DNA from: JAEUIE01 sp035430005
Lineage (GTDB): Bacteria; Planctomycetota; Planctomycetia; Gemmatales; HRBIN36
DNA length: 19,035 nt
Reading direction: 5' to 3'
Assembly: GCA_035430005.1 (NCBI GenBank)
Contig: DAOMFV010000099.1
Location: 1 to 19,035, forward strand
Below are positions 1-7,851 of the stretch, piece after piece. The translations under genes and the position numbers were made by a program. The first letter of the stretch is position 1, and the number at the start of each line of letters is the position of its first letter. The notes under the pieces were generated by a model. That model did not search any database. It saw nothing but the letters and a program-made list of their open reading frames with translations, and was not told the origin of the DNA.

Positions 1-3000
1 AGGGTTTGCCGTTGATGAACGAACGAATGTGATTGCCTTCGGCGATCACTTCGTACTTGTTCCACTCATCGGGTTTGACGTACTGGTCGCCGTTGTTCTT
101 GGTGAGCAGTTCCCGGCCATGTTCTTCGTAGAGCTTGCCCCACCAGCCCTGGCCGATGTCAGCCTGGTAGCCCTTCATCTCGCCGTTCTCCATGGCCTGG
201 CTGCGGAACTGGATGCCGCTGTTTTCCTTGTTGGGGGTGAGCTTGACCATCAACGTCAGGCGGAAGTTCTCAGCTGTCATCTCGCTCTTGAGGAACTCGT
301 TGCGTTTGATGCCGGGGCTTTTGCCGACGATCTCGCCGTTCTCGACGCTCCAGAGCTTGGGGTTGCCGACCCAGCCGGTGAGGTCTTTGCCGTTGAAGAA
401 GTCTTTGGCGTTTTCCGAAGTGGCCAGCATGGGTGTCTGAGTGGGACTTTGCAGGTAGGCGATCAGCGACTTGATTTCAAACTCGCTGAAGGGTTTCATC
501 TGGTCTTCGGGCATCATGGAGACGTCGCTGGGTTTCTCGCCTTCGATGTCATCCAGTGGCAGCGTCAGGGTTTCGGTGGCGGTGACAAGGGTCATCGTCT
601 TGGCGTTACGTTCCTTGACGATACCCGTCAGAGATCGGCCATCTTTGGTGATGACGAAGGTAGCTGCGTATTCTTTGGGGATGATCGCGCTTGGATCGTA
701 GATGTTCTCCAGCAGATAATCGAGGTTCACACGGTTGGAGCCGGTGATATCGGGGCCAATTTTGCCGCCCGCGCCGAAGAGTTGATGGCACTGGGCACAG
801 GTCTTCTGGAAGAGAGTGCGGCCCAGGTTCAGATCGGGAACAACACGAGTTCTGGTGTTGATCATCTTCTTGACGGCGGCGATCTGTTTCTGCCGTTCGA
901 CGGGGGTGCTGCGGACAACGCCCCAGAGTGTGGCGATCTGCTCGTTCAGTTGGGGGTCATTGAACTGGCGAAGCTGGCGTACCGTATCGGCGGAGACATC
1001 AGCCAGGGGAACCAGTTTCTCGCCCACGGCCTTCATCAAGGCTTGTGCTGATGCGGGGCGAACAGCGAGGGTGCTGACCGCCAGGCGTCGGTCGTTGCCA
1101 TCTAACGTGGCATAGAGCTTCAGAAGCGTGTTAGCGGTTTCAGGCTGCTCGAAGCCGGCCAGCCCTCGGATGGCTGAACTGCGAAGGGCGGCATCATCGA
1201 GGAGTTTGAGCAGAAGCGGGCCGACGCCGGTTTGCTTGCTGGCGACCAAGGCAGCCAGGCCGGAGAGGCGATGCTCTTCGGGAGCCTTTTGATCTTGTAC
1301 TTGGGCTGTTAGGTTCTTGATGGCTGATTCATCACCGAACACGGTGCCGAGCATGTGAGCCTGATGTTCGAGTTCGCTGTCGCTGGTCTTGACGAGCGCA
1401 GCATACGCAGTTGGCCAACTCTTGGGTTGAGGGGCGTTACGTCGGCCACGGAGGGCGGTGTTGATGCCACGCAAAACAGTCTGCTGTACCTTGACATCAG
1501 CCGAGGAGCCGAGCGTCGCCACGAGGTTATCGATAGCTTCGGGTTTTTCGATAGAACTGATGCGACGCACCATGAACTCGAGCATCGGTACCTTGGCGTT
1601 GATGGCTAGTTTCAATGCCCGGGCGGGATCAGCCTCTGCCAGCGGCTCGGCGGCGTACCAGTACATCAGAGGGAGATTGTGATCGCTATTGTCTTCGGCG
1701 TGGGATACCAGACCTTCGATGATCTCCCAGCGGTCTTCCAACTGCATGCGCTGTAGGGCGGAAGCCAGGTAGAGACGCACCACGGGGGAAGGATCGTTCT
1801 TGGCCATCTGGGCGTAGCGATTCAGTTCCGATTGATGGCCATGAAGATCGCTGTTCTGAAAGGCACGTTGTATGTCCCAGGCACGGTCGTACTCGTCACC
1901 CTCTCGAATGGTGATTACACTGTAGAATCCTCTGCGTGGCTCAACGGCATCTTTAAGATCGTTACTGGCCTTGAGGCTCTCGCGTTCCTGAAGAATGCGG
2001 CGGGCGTGGCGCACGTACCATTGATTGTCGTGCTTGGCTAACTCTTTGAGCTGAGCGGTATCGACTTTGCTGAGATCGCCGCCGAGCTTCTTGAGGTCGG
2101 TCTCTTTGCCGATCGTATTGCGGTGAATGATCTTGTAGACACGGCCGTTGCTGCGGTCCCAGATTTCGGGTTCGTTGCGGTGGCAGGCCTGCTGGTCGTA
2201 CCAGTCGATGACGTAGACGTTGCCATCGGGGCCATATTGCATGTTGATGAAGCGGGCCCAGGCATCGTTAGCCAGCAGGAAGTCGGGCCCGTGGCTGGCG
2301 ACGAAGCCGGAGCCTTTGCGGGTCAGGCGATCCATGTTGATGCGTCGGCCATGGATATTGCCCATGAAGAGCTGGCCATGATATTCCTTGGGCCAGGTGC
2401 CGCCTTCGTAGCACATCAGGCCACAGTGAGCATGCCCGCCGCCGGCGGCATCGCTCTTGTTGTTCGCGGCCCATTGATTGGTGCCCAGATAATGCAAGTG
2501 ATCAGCAATCGTGCCAATGTCGGCATAAGTGAACGGGTTGGCGTGCGGCCCCGCTTGCCGTTGATAGCGAGCGCCCTGGATGATGTGGAAGCAGTGGGGG
2601 ACGACGCAGGCTTCAATGAAGAACTGGCCGTTCTTATTGTAGTCGAGGCCCCATGGGTTGCTGGTGCCTTCGGCGAAAACCTCGAAGACATGCTGCGTCG
2701 GATGATAACGCCAGATGCCGGCGTTGATCTTGGTGCGTTCGCTCGCTGGAGTGCCGGGCTTGCCGACATTGCTGTAGGTGAAGACACCGTGACAGCCATA
2801 GAGCCAGCCATCGGGGCCCCAGCAGAAGGTGTTGAGTGTCTCGTGGGTATCCTGCCAGCCCCAGCCATCGAGCATAATCTTGGGAGGTCCGGCTGGTTTG
2901 TCGCCGCTGGCATCAATGGGGATAAACATCAGATAAGGAGCAGCGCCGACCCACAGGCCGCCGAAGCCGAGTTCGATGCCACTGACGAGGTTCAGGTTCT

Positions 3001-3877
3001 CAGCGAAGACAGTACACTTGTCAAACTTGCCGTCGCCATCGACATCTTCAAAGATCAGGATGCGATCCTTGCCTTCGCCATCTTTGCGGCGTTGAGGATA
3101 GCAGTAGGCTTCAGCGACCCACAATCGGCCACGATCATCCTGACAAAAAGCGATGGGTTGCTTGACATCAGGCTCGCCGGCGAAGAGTTTTACGGTGAAA
3201 CCTTCTGGCACCGTCATCACCTGGGCGGCTTCTTCGGGCTTGAGGCCGGCGTACTTGTAATTGTCGTCGGTTAATTTCGTGTTGGGTCGGGGTGGTACAT
3301 CGGGCTTGGCTGTGTGGAACCGGAAGTCGTCGAAGTTGATGTGCCCCCAGTGGCCGGTGTGATTGTCGACAAGCCGGATAATAAAGGTCTTGCCGATGTG
3401 TCTGCTCATATCCACTGCTACCCGGCGCAGATTCTCTTCTTCCAGACCACTGATACGGAATACGACTTCGTTGCGGGGTTGATCGATGATTTCAACACAG
3501 GTTTCGACATGTGGGCCGCCACCGACAAGAAACGAAGCCCAGGGGTGGGTGATCTTGAAGGGGGCGGAGATGAGCTTACCTTTGGGGGCATCGCCCAGTT
3601 TCTCGAAGCCGCCGACCCAGTACTTGCCCTGGTGCTGGCTTTTGTTGTCGTTTCGACGCGGATACACAGTGTCGCCCTGAATGGGTTGGCCCACGAAGGC
3701 TTCGCCTTCCACGGTCCAGTCTCGCAGATCGCCCGTCTCGAAGTCGAAATTCAGCGTGTGGCCATCGTCAGCTTTGGGTAGAACACCTTCAGGTGGAGTT
3801 GCTGCGGGGGGAGTTTGAGCAAGTGTGATGACAACAATCAGGCTTAAGGTCAGGACGGCAAAGGTCGAACGAAGCAT
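1..3877 (-). CDS. Giant secreted PVC-type cytochrome: propeller dehydrogenase-like, HEAT, CxxCH heme and DUF1080 domains (3' end missing)
   Basis: The reading frame is open from the ATG at 3875-3877 to the left edge, giving 1292 codons with the C-terminus lost. Residues 1-20 form a signal peptide (a short basic start, then LTLSLIVVITLA). Residues 35-190 look like a beta-sandwich of the kind fused to sugar-active enzymes. Residues about 218-580 resemble the planctomycete membrane-bound dehydrogenase (seven-blade propeller) domain, with EGFTVKLFAGEP, GRLWVAEAY and NPWGLDYN. Residues about 590-1010 are helical, HEAT-like. A single c-type heme motif, CAQCH, lies at residues 1027-1031 (bases 785-799), with candidate axial Met1121/Met1122. 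From about 1155 a DUF1080 (3-keto-disaccharide hydrolase-like) domain begins (DFFNGKDLTGWVG). The family is typical of Planctomycetes, and a role in periplasmic oxidation or breakdown of complex sugars is inferred. Substrate is unknown. The start is supported by the signal peptide; the Shine-Dalgarno is weak. Confidence 0.9.
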   Translation of the reverse strand, partial: MLRSTFAVLTLSLIVVITLAQTPPAATPPEGVLPKADDGHTLNFDFETGDLRDWTVEGEAFVGQPIQGDTVYPRRNDNKSQHQGKYWVGGFEKLGDAPKGKLISAPFKITHPWASFLVGGGPHVETCVEIIDQPRNEVVFRISGLEEENLRRVAVDMSRHIGKTFIIRLVDNHTGHWGHINFDDFRFHTAKPDVPPRPNTKLTDDNYKYAGLKPEEAAQVMTVPEGFTVKLFAGEPDVKQPIAFCQDDRGRLWVAEAYCYPQRRKDGEGKDRILIFEDVDGDGKFDKCTVFAENLNLVSGIELGFGGLWVGAAPYLMFIPIDASGDKPAGPPKIMLDGWGWQDTHETLNTFCWGPDGWLYGCHGVFTYSNVGKPGTPASERTKINAGIWRYHPTQHVFEVFAEGTSNPWGLDYNKNGQFFIEACVVPHCFHIIQGARYQRQAGPHANPFTYADIGTIADHLHYLGTNQWAANNKSDAAGGGHAHCGLMCYEGGTWPKEYHGQLFMGNIHGRRINMDRLTRKGSGFVASHGPDFLLANDAWARFINMQYGPDGNVYVIDWYDQQACHRNEPEIWDRSNGRVYKIIHRNTIGKETDLKKLGGDLSKVDTAQLKELAKHDNQWYVRHARRILQERESLKASNDLKDAVEPRRGFYSVITIREGDEYDRAWDIQRAFQNSDLHGHQSELNRYAQMAKNDPSPVVRLYLASALQRMQLEDRWEIIEGLVSHAEDNSDHNLPLMYWYAAEPLAEADPARALKLAINAKVPMLEFMVRRISSIEKPEAIDNLVATLGSSADVKVQQTVLRGINTALRGRRNAPQPKSWPTAYAALVKTSDSELEHQAHMLGTVFGDESAIKNLTAQVQDQKAPEEHRLSGLAALVASKQTGVGPLLLKLLDDAALRSSAIRGLAGFEQPETANTLLKLYATLDGNDRRLAVSTLAVRPASAQALMKAVGEKLVPLADVSADTVRQLRQFNDPQLNEQIATLWGVVRSTPVERQKQIAAVKKMINTRTRVVPDLNLGRTLFQKTCAQCHQLFGAGGKIGPDITGSNRVNLDYLLENIYDPSAIIPKEYAATFVITKDGRSLTGIVKERNAKTMTLVTATETLTLPLDDIEGEKPSDVSMMPEDQMKPFSEFEIKSLIAYLQSPTQTPMLATSENAKDFFNGKDLTGWVGNPKLWSVENGEIVGKSPGIKRNEFLKSEMTAENFRLTLMVKLTPNKENSGIQFRSQAMENGEMKGYQADIGQGWWGKLYEEHGRELLTKNNGDQYVKPDEWNKYEVIAEGNHIRSFINGKP

Positions 3878-3980
3878 CGGGACTTCTCGATGGTGGGAGG
3901 GAACACTGGCAGAGTGTAAGTCTAATTGATTCGTGGCGATGTGCAAGTGGCAAGCACGAAGGGCTGGGCCTCGGTAGGAA

Positions 3981-4020
3981 CCCCTCACCCCCAACCCCTC
4001 TCCCCGGGAGGGAGAGGGTA
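3981..4020. repeat. C-rich intergenic palindrome (dispersed-repeat type)
   Basis: A C-rich run is followed by a perfect 9-bp inverted repeat: CCCTCTCCC at 3996-4004, a 5-base loop, and GGGAGAGGG at 4010-4018. It sits 18 bases past the rarA stop and could end rarA transcription, but there is no U-tract on the rarA side. This type of sequence (CCCTCACCCC...CCCTCTCCC...GGGAGAGGG) recurs between genes in many bacterial genomes, so a dispersed palindromic repeat is more likely than a dedicated terminator. The rest of the 3878-4036 spacer shows nothing firm. Confidence 0.6.
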
Positions 4021-4036
4021 GTCATTCTAATGTGAG

Positions 4037-5341
4037 TTACTTGTGATTTCGCTTCTTCATACGATCTGCAATCTGTTTCTCTTCGCCGTGGTCACTGGGT
4101 TCGTAGAAGACCGCATGGCCTACTTCCTCAGGCAGGTACCTTACGCCGGCGACATGGCCCTCGGGTTGATCGTGGGGGTATTGGTACTCCTGGCCGTAGC
4201 CCAGGTCTTTCATCAGTCCCGTGGGGGCGTTGCGAAGGTGCAATGGAATCGTCATCTTGGGATGTTGTTTGACTGCATCCAGCGAAGCCTTCATAGCCAG
4301 GTAGCTGCGGTTCGATTTCGGGGCGCAGGCAAGGTAGGTGATGCACTGGGCAATAGGGATTTTGCCTTCAGGCAGACCGAGGCGGTCGAAAGCGTCGGCA
4401 GTGGCGACAGCCAGCGGCAGGGCTGATGGATCAGCGTTGCCGACGTCTTCGCTGGCAAAGATCATCATGCGGCGGAGCACGAAACGGGGGTCTTCGCCCG
4501 ATTCGATCATACGGAAGCCATAAAAGAGGGCAGCATCGGGGTTGGAGCCACGCAGGCTTTTGATGAAGGCGGAGATGGTGTCGTAGTGCTGCTCGCCGCT
4601 TTTGTCGTAGAGCGGGGCCTGGGCGTTCTTGAGGTAACGCCGGACGGCCTCAGCGCTGGCCGGTTTATCGATCTCCGCTTTTGGCCGGGCGTGATGGAAC
4701 GCTTCGCACCAGTTTAAAAGGCGGCGGGCATCGCCGCCGGCGAGATGAACGAAGAGTTGCCGGGCTTCATCGGAAAGCTTGAGGCTGAGAGAAGATTCGG
4801 CACGTCGGGCCAACTGATCGAGAGCAGTCTGAGTAAGCGAAGGGAAGACGACGACGCGCATTCGAGAGAGCAATGCCCCATTGAGAGCGAACGAGGGGTT
4901 CTCTGTCGTCGCGCCAACCAGAACGATGGTGCCTGCTTCAACGTGAGGCAGGAAAGCATCCTGCTGCGATTTGTTGAAGCGATGAATCTCATCGACGAAG
5001 AGCAGGGTTGGAACTTTGTGCTTCGAGGCCTCAGCGACGATAGTGCGAACTTCCTGTACGCCGCCCAGCACAGCGGAGAATTCGACGAAGGGGAGTTTGA
5101 ACGATGAGCCAATGAGCTTGGCAAAGGTCGTTTTACCGGTGCCAGGCGGTCCCCAGAGAACGAGGGAAGGTGGCCGGCCTACGCCTGCCTTCAATTGAGC
5201 CAGGAGCGTGGTGTCGAACGAATTATCGCTCTGGAAATCGTCCCAGGTCTGCGGACGCAGTTTCTCAGCCAGGGGCGCATGCTGTCCCGGTTGCTTCCTG
5301 GTGACAGGTGGTAGCGGTTCATCATCGAAGAGTCTGGGCAT
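4037..5341 (-). CDS. rarA: Replication-associated recombination protein A (RarA/MgsA, AAA+ ATPase)
   Basis: This 434-residue protein is a clamp-loader-like AAA+ ATPase that acts at stalled replication forks and single-strand gaps in the cytoplasm. Motifs in order: PLAEKLRPQTWDDF near the N-terminus (22-36), Walker A GPPGTGKT at 64-71, Walker B LLFVDEIHRFNKSQQDAFLP at 113-132, sensor 1 GATTENPSF at 143-151, and the arginine finger SR at 159-160. The C-terminal half has the family signatures KSLRGSNPDAALFY, MIFASEDVGNADP and HLRNAPT. Length is normal for the family. The box II region (QSDNSFD) departs from the usual GQ-type sequence. The ATG at 5341 has a GAGGAG Shine-Dalgarno at 5350-5355, 8 bases away. 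It stands alone between two spacers. Confidence 0.95.
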   Translation of the reverse strand: MPRLFDDEPLPPVTRKQPGQHAPLAEKLRPQTWDDFQSDNSFDTTLLAQLKAGVGRPPSLVLWGPPGTGKTTFAKLIGSSFKLPFVEFSAVLGGVQEVRTIVAEASKHKVPTLLFVDEIHRFNKSQQDAFLPHVEAGTIVLVGATTENPSFALNGALLSRMRVVVFPSLTQTALDQLARRAESSLSLKLSDEARQLFVHLAGGDARRLLNWCEAFHHARPKAEIDKPASAEAVRRYLKNAQAPLYDKSGEQHYDTISAFIKSLRGSNPDAALFYGFRMIESGEDPRFVLRRMMIFASEDVGNADPSALPLAVATADAFDRLGLPEGKIPIAQCITYLACAPKSNRSYLAMKASLDAVKQHPKMTIPLHLRNAPTGLMKDLGYGQEYQYPHDQPEGHVAGVRYLPEEVGHAVFYEPSDHGEEKQIADRMKKRNHK

Positions 5342-5369
5342 CGATCATGCTCCTCTTTTCCAGTGTATC

Positions 5370-5433
5370 GGGAGGTCGAGGTTTCTGCCGAGCTGTTTTG
5401 CGATCGCTGGCGGCTCGGCAGCCTCGCCCTCCC
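5370..5433. repeat. Long imperfect inverted repeat (MITE/REP-like) in the rarA-LOG divergent spacer
   Basis: The left arm (5370-5393) reads GGGAGG-T-CGAGG-TTT-CTGCCGAGC. The right arm (5413-5433) reads GCTCGGCAG-CCTCG-C-CCTCCC. They pair over 20 positions, with one mismatch and one TTT bulge. The 19-base loop contains the 8-base palindrome GCGATCGC (5400-5407). It lies between divergently transcribed genes, so a terminator role is unlikely. A small dispersed element or a cruciform-forming site is the better reading. No target-site duplication is obvious. Confidence 0.6.
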
Positions 5434-5561
5434 ATCAGTCGCTTGGGTGGCGAACTTAAGTTACTTTCTGCAAGATGAGTTTACTGTCAACCTGTACAGA
5501 GACAGAATATCGCCCTCGACTGGAATGGGTAACCTCGGTACAAATCGACACGTCAGTTTGA

Positions 5562-5567
5562 AGGAGA
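5562..5567 (+). promoter_or_regulatory. Ribosome binding site fixing the GTG start of the LOG-family gene
   Basis: AGGAGA lies 7 bases before the GTG at 5575. An in-frame TAG (5572-5574) immediately precedes the GTG, so no longer start is possible. Confidence 0.7.
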
Positions 5568-5574
5568 GAGGCTA

Positions 5575-6372
5575 GTGATCTTATCAACAGCGGTCGCGCC
5601 GAGCACGTTGTCCCCGATTCCGGTAACGAAGCCAAACGGGAATGACTGGGGCAAGTCTCCCGGTGAGCCGGAGGTGATACGATTTCTGCAAGGCCCTCAG
5701 AGTCGGCGAGTTGAACTCTTTCGAGCGATTCGCATCTTCTGGGAGTTTATCAAAGGGTTTCGTTTCCTCCACTTTGCCGGGCCCTGCGTGACCGTCTTTG
5801 GCTCAGCGCGATTTCGAGAAGATCATCCCTATTATGAGCAGGCACGTGCCATCGGGAGGTTGCTGGCCAAGGCGGGCTTCACCGTGATGACAGGCGGCGG
5901 GCCGGGCATCATGGAAGCGGCTAACCGCGGGGCCAAAGATGTGGGAGGGCGATCCATTGGCTGCAACATTGTTCTGCCCCATGAGCAGAAACCGAATCCC
6001 TATCTCGATCAATTCCTCGACTTCCGCTACTTCTTTGTCCGCAAGGTGATGCTGGTCAAGTATTCCTACGCCTTCATCATCATGCCCGGGGGTTATGGCA
6101 CACTGGATGAATGGTTCGAGACAGCAACGCTCATCCAGACGGGCAAGATCCATAACTTCCCGATTGTGCTTATGGGCAAATCGTACTGGCAGCCGATGCT
6201 CGAGTTCATCAAGACGATGGTGACTGCCCGTACCATCACACAGGCTGATTTTGATCGTATCCTGGTCACCGATTCGCCGGAACAGGCTGCTAAAGCAGTG
6301 ACCGAAGTGGCCATGAAGCAGTTTAGCCTCACTTATGAAAAGCCCAGGAAACGCTGGTGGTTGGGGGAGTAG
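5575..6372 (+). CDS. LOG-family (TIGR00730) Rossmann-fold protein, cytokinin riboside 5'-monophosphate phosphoribohydrolase-like
   Basis: This 265-residue cytoplasmic protein begins at GTG 5575. LOG-family enzymes hydrolyse the N-glycosidic bond of nucleoside 5'-monophosphates, and many were once labelled lysine decarboxylases. Visible motifs are VTVFGSAR (72-79), GFTVMTGGGPGIMEAANRGA (101-120), the FFVRKVMLVK helix with Arg156/Lys157 (153-162), and the signature PGGYGTLDE (171-179). The catalytic Arg and Glu of the family are kept. An N-terminal extension of about 65 residues and a basic tail (KPRKRWW) fit the longer LOG subgroup. The physiological substrate cannot be read from sequence. It is divergent from rarA; a promoter must lie in 5434-5560, but I see no convincing one. 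Confidence 0.9.
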   Translation: MILSTAVAPSTLSPIPVTKPNGNDWGKSPGEPEVIRFLQGPQSRRVELFRAIRIFWEFIKGFRFLHFAGPCVTVFGSARFREDHPYYEQARAIGRLLAKAGFTVMTGGGPGIMEAANRGAKDVGGRSIGCNIVLPHEQKPNPYLDQFLDFRYFFVRKVMLVKYSYAFIIMPGGYGTLDEWFETATLIQTGKIHNFPIVLMGKSYWQPMLEFIKTMVTARTITQADFDRILVTDSPEQAAKAVTEVAMKQFSLTYEKPRKRWWLGE

Positions 6373-6472
6373 CCGCTTCTTTGTTGAGTTGACCAATTGG
6401 GCTTGCAGTATTTACCATCGCTGCTATGGTGCCGCCCCATCGTAGAGTTTGGGGAAGATCGAGGGACGGACC

Positions 6473-6679
6473 ATGTCAGCTATCGCTCGTCGTTGTGTAA
6501 TGATTGTTACGGTGGCCTTACTCGGTCTGGTGCCATCGGGCTGCATCGTGACCGACTGGCGCTGGATCTGGGAGGACGACAATGACCAGAACTGTCAAAA
6601 AATGCAGGTACAGATGGCGCCTGCAGGCTACGGCGGGCCTTGCACTACCATGTCTGTTACTATGCCTGCTGGCAATTAG
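6473..6679 (+). CDS. Small putative lipoprotein overlapping the next gene
   Basis: A 68-codon ORF beginning with ATG 6473, which has a GAGGGA Shine-Dalgarno at 6461-6466. The product has a basic N-terminus (MSAIARR), a hydrophobic stretch (VMIVTVALLGLV) and a lipobox-like PSGC ending at Cys24, followed by a short acidic and Cys-containing region (WRWIWEDDNDQNC). Its last 98 bases overlap the start of the DUF3568-type gene in another frame. No family is recognised. The lipobox is imperfect (Pro at -3). It could be a genuine small lipoprotein whose translation is coupled to the next gene, or a leader ORF. The start at 6473 is preferred to the upstream in-frame 6449 because it has the better ribosome site and signal peptide. 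Confidence 0.5.
   Translation: MSAIARRCVMIVTVALLGLVPSGCIVTDWRWIWEDDNDQNCQKMQVQMAPAGYGGPCTTMSVTMPAGN
6571..6575 (+). promoter_or_regulatory. Strong Shine-Dalgarno inside the small lipoprotein ORF
   Basis: GGAGG lies 6 bases before ATG 6582. It supports that ATG as the true start of the DUF3568-type gene despite the long overlap with the ORF that begins at 6473. Confidence 0.7.
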
Positions 6680-7238
6680 CCAGGCGGGGTGCGTGGTCGC
6701 AGCCGTCGGCGTTGCGGCCGGTGCCGGGGCTTATGGTTACTATCAAGGCAACTACGTCTCGATTCACCCAGCAGAGTTCGGTGAAACGTACCAGGCCACC
6801 AAGCTGGCCCTGGCTGATCTGGCTATGCCTATTCGGCACGAGAGTCATCAGGGAATGACTGGTGATATTGAATCGAGCATTTCAGATGGCACCCATGTCA
6901 CGATATCTCTGGAAGAGAAACCACGGATTATGGCCAGCGACGGTCATCAGACCGAGGTAACCATTCGTGTCGGTTACCTTGGGGATGAGAAGTTGAGCAA
7001 AGAGATTCAGGAGAAGATTACTCTTCACATCAATCAGCGAGCGCCTCAGCAGAGCAACCCAAGTCGACTACCGCCGATAGGCGGTGCTCAGCCTGTGGTG
7101 CCTGCCCAGGCTGTAACTCCACCACCGGGTGTGACGACTCCACCGCCGGTTGGAATAACTGCTCCGCCAGCGGCGACTCCGACTAATCCGGGTTGGAAGC
7201 CGGCAGCTCCCGCAGGGTCGAAGGTGCCGCCCCCCTAA
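6582..7238 (+). CDS. DUF3568-type lipoprotein with a Pro-rich tail
   Basis: A 218-residue predicted lipoprotein. A basic N-terminus (residues 1-13) and hydrophobic core (LALPCLLLCLLAI) lead to SQAGC, with Cys37 as the likely lipidated residue. A Gly/Ala-rich segment follows (VAAVGVAAGAGAYGYYQG, 39-56). Residues 57-152 match the DUF3568 pattern: an opening strand, a helix (TYQATKLALADL), then GMTGDIESSISDGTHVTISL and TEVTIRVGYLGDEKLSKEI. Residues 160-218 are low-complexity, rich in Pro and Thr (PPPGVTTPPPVGITAPP), probably a flexible spacer or peptidoglycan-reaching tail. The function of the family is unknown. The stop overlaps the convergent leuD stop by 4 bases, so no terminator separates the two genes. 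Confidence 0.8.
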   Translation: MTRTVKKCRYRWRLQATAGLALPCLLLCLLAISQAGCVVAAVGVAAGAGAYGYYQGNYVSIHPAEFGETYQATKLALADLAMPIRHESHQGMTGDIESSISDGTHVTISLEEKPRIMASDGHQTEVTIRVGYLGDEKLSKEIQEKITLHINQRAPQQSNPSRLPPIGGAQPVVPAQAVTPPPGVTTPPPVGITAPPAATPTNPGWKPAAPAGSKVPPP

Positions 7239-7831
7239 ACAGCTTCTCTCTTTTTCTCGAACTCGGCGATCTTCGGCTCGAACCGCAAGATGTAGCCGAG
7301 TTCGTCGAGATCGTTGAGCAGGCAAGTTTTGGAAAAGCCATCGATGGGAAATGTGGAACCGGTGCCATCAGGCAAGCTGATGCGTTGCTGTTCCAGATCG
7401 ATGGTGACGATCGTTTCTGGAGCCTTGGTTGTCAGTTCGACAAGTTTTGTGTGAAACGCGGCATCAGCGGGCAGGATAGGAACGAGACCATTCTTGAGAG
7501 CGTTCGACTTGAAGATATCAGCGAAGCCCAGAGCTACGACTGCACGGATGCCCCAGCCGACAAGCGCCCAGGGAGCGTGCTCTCGGGATGAGCCGCAGCC
7601 AAAGTTATCGCCGGCGATCAGGATGGATCGGTCCTGGTATTGCGGCTGGTTGAGTACAAAGTCAGCCTTGGGCGAGCCGTCAGCTTCGTAGCGCCAATCG
7701 GAAAAGAGATTCTTGCCCAGGCCGACCTTATCGGTGACTTTGAGGAAACGGGCGGGAATGATCTGATCCGTGTCGATATCGTTACGAACGAGTGGGATCA
7801 GTGGTGAGGAAAGAGTCGTGAAGCGGGGCAT
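7235..7831 (-). CDS. leuD: 3-isopropylmalate dehydratase small subunit
   Basis: This 198-residue protein is the swivel-domain subunit that pairs with LeuC to isomerise 2-isopropylmalate to 3-isopropylmalate in leucine synthesis. The hallmark segments are NDIDTDQIIPARFL (17-30) and GDNFGCGSSREHAPWAL (74-90), the latter being the substrate-binding loop of LeuD. KNGLVPILP and DLEQQRISL are also typical. Length is normal for the bacterial small subunit. It lies 20 bases downstream of leuC in the same operon. The start has little Shine-Dalgarno, so coupling to leuC translation is likely. Confidence 0.96.
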   Translation of the reverse strand: MPRFTTLSSPLIPLVRNDIDTDQIIPARFLKVTDKVGLGKNLFSDWRYEADGSPKADFVLNQPQYQDRSILIAGDNFGCGSSREHAPWALVGWGIRAVVALGFADIFKSNALKNGLVPILPADAAFHTKLVELTTKAPETIVTIDLEQQRISLPDGTGSTFPIDGFSKTCLLNDLDELGYILRFEPKIAEFEKKREAV

Positions 7832-7851
7832 GGCGATACCAATAGTGGTGC

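Noticed and set aside
2123..3274. Long plus-strand open frames over 29-1051 and 2123-3274
   Set aside because: They are antisense shadows of the cytochrome/DUF1080 gene, whose minus-strand frame has clear domains and a heme motif throughout.
3789..4025. A 78-codon minus-strand ORF containing LSLPGRGVGGEG
   Set aside because: It is a translation of the C-rich palindromic repeat running into the start of the cytochrome gene; a common false call.
6389..6414. TTGACC ... TATTTA as a promoter for the small lipoprotein genes
   Set aside because: The spacer is only 14 bases, too short for a confident sigma-70 promoter.
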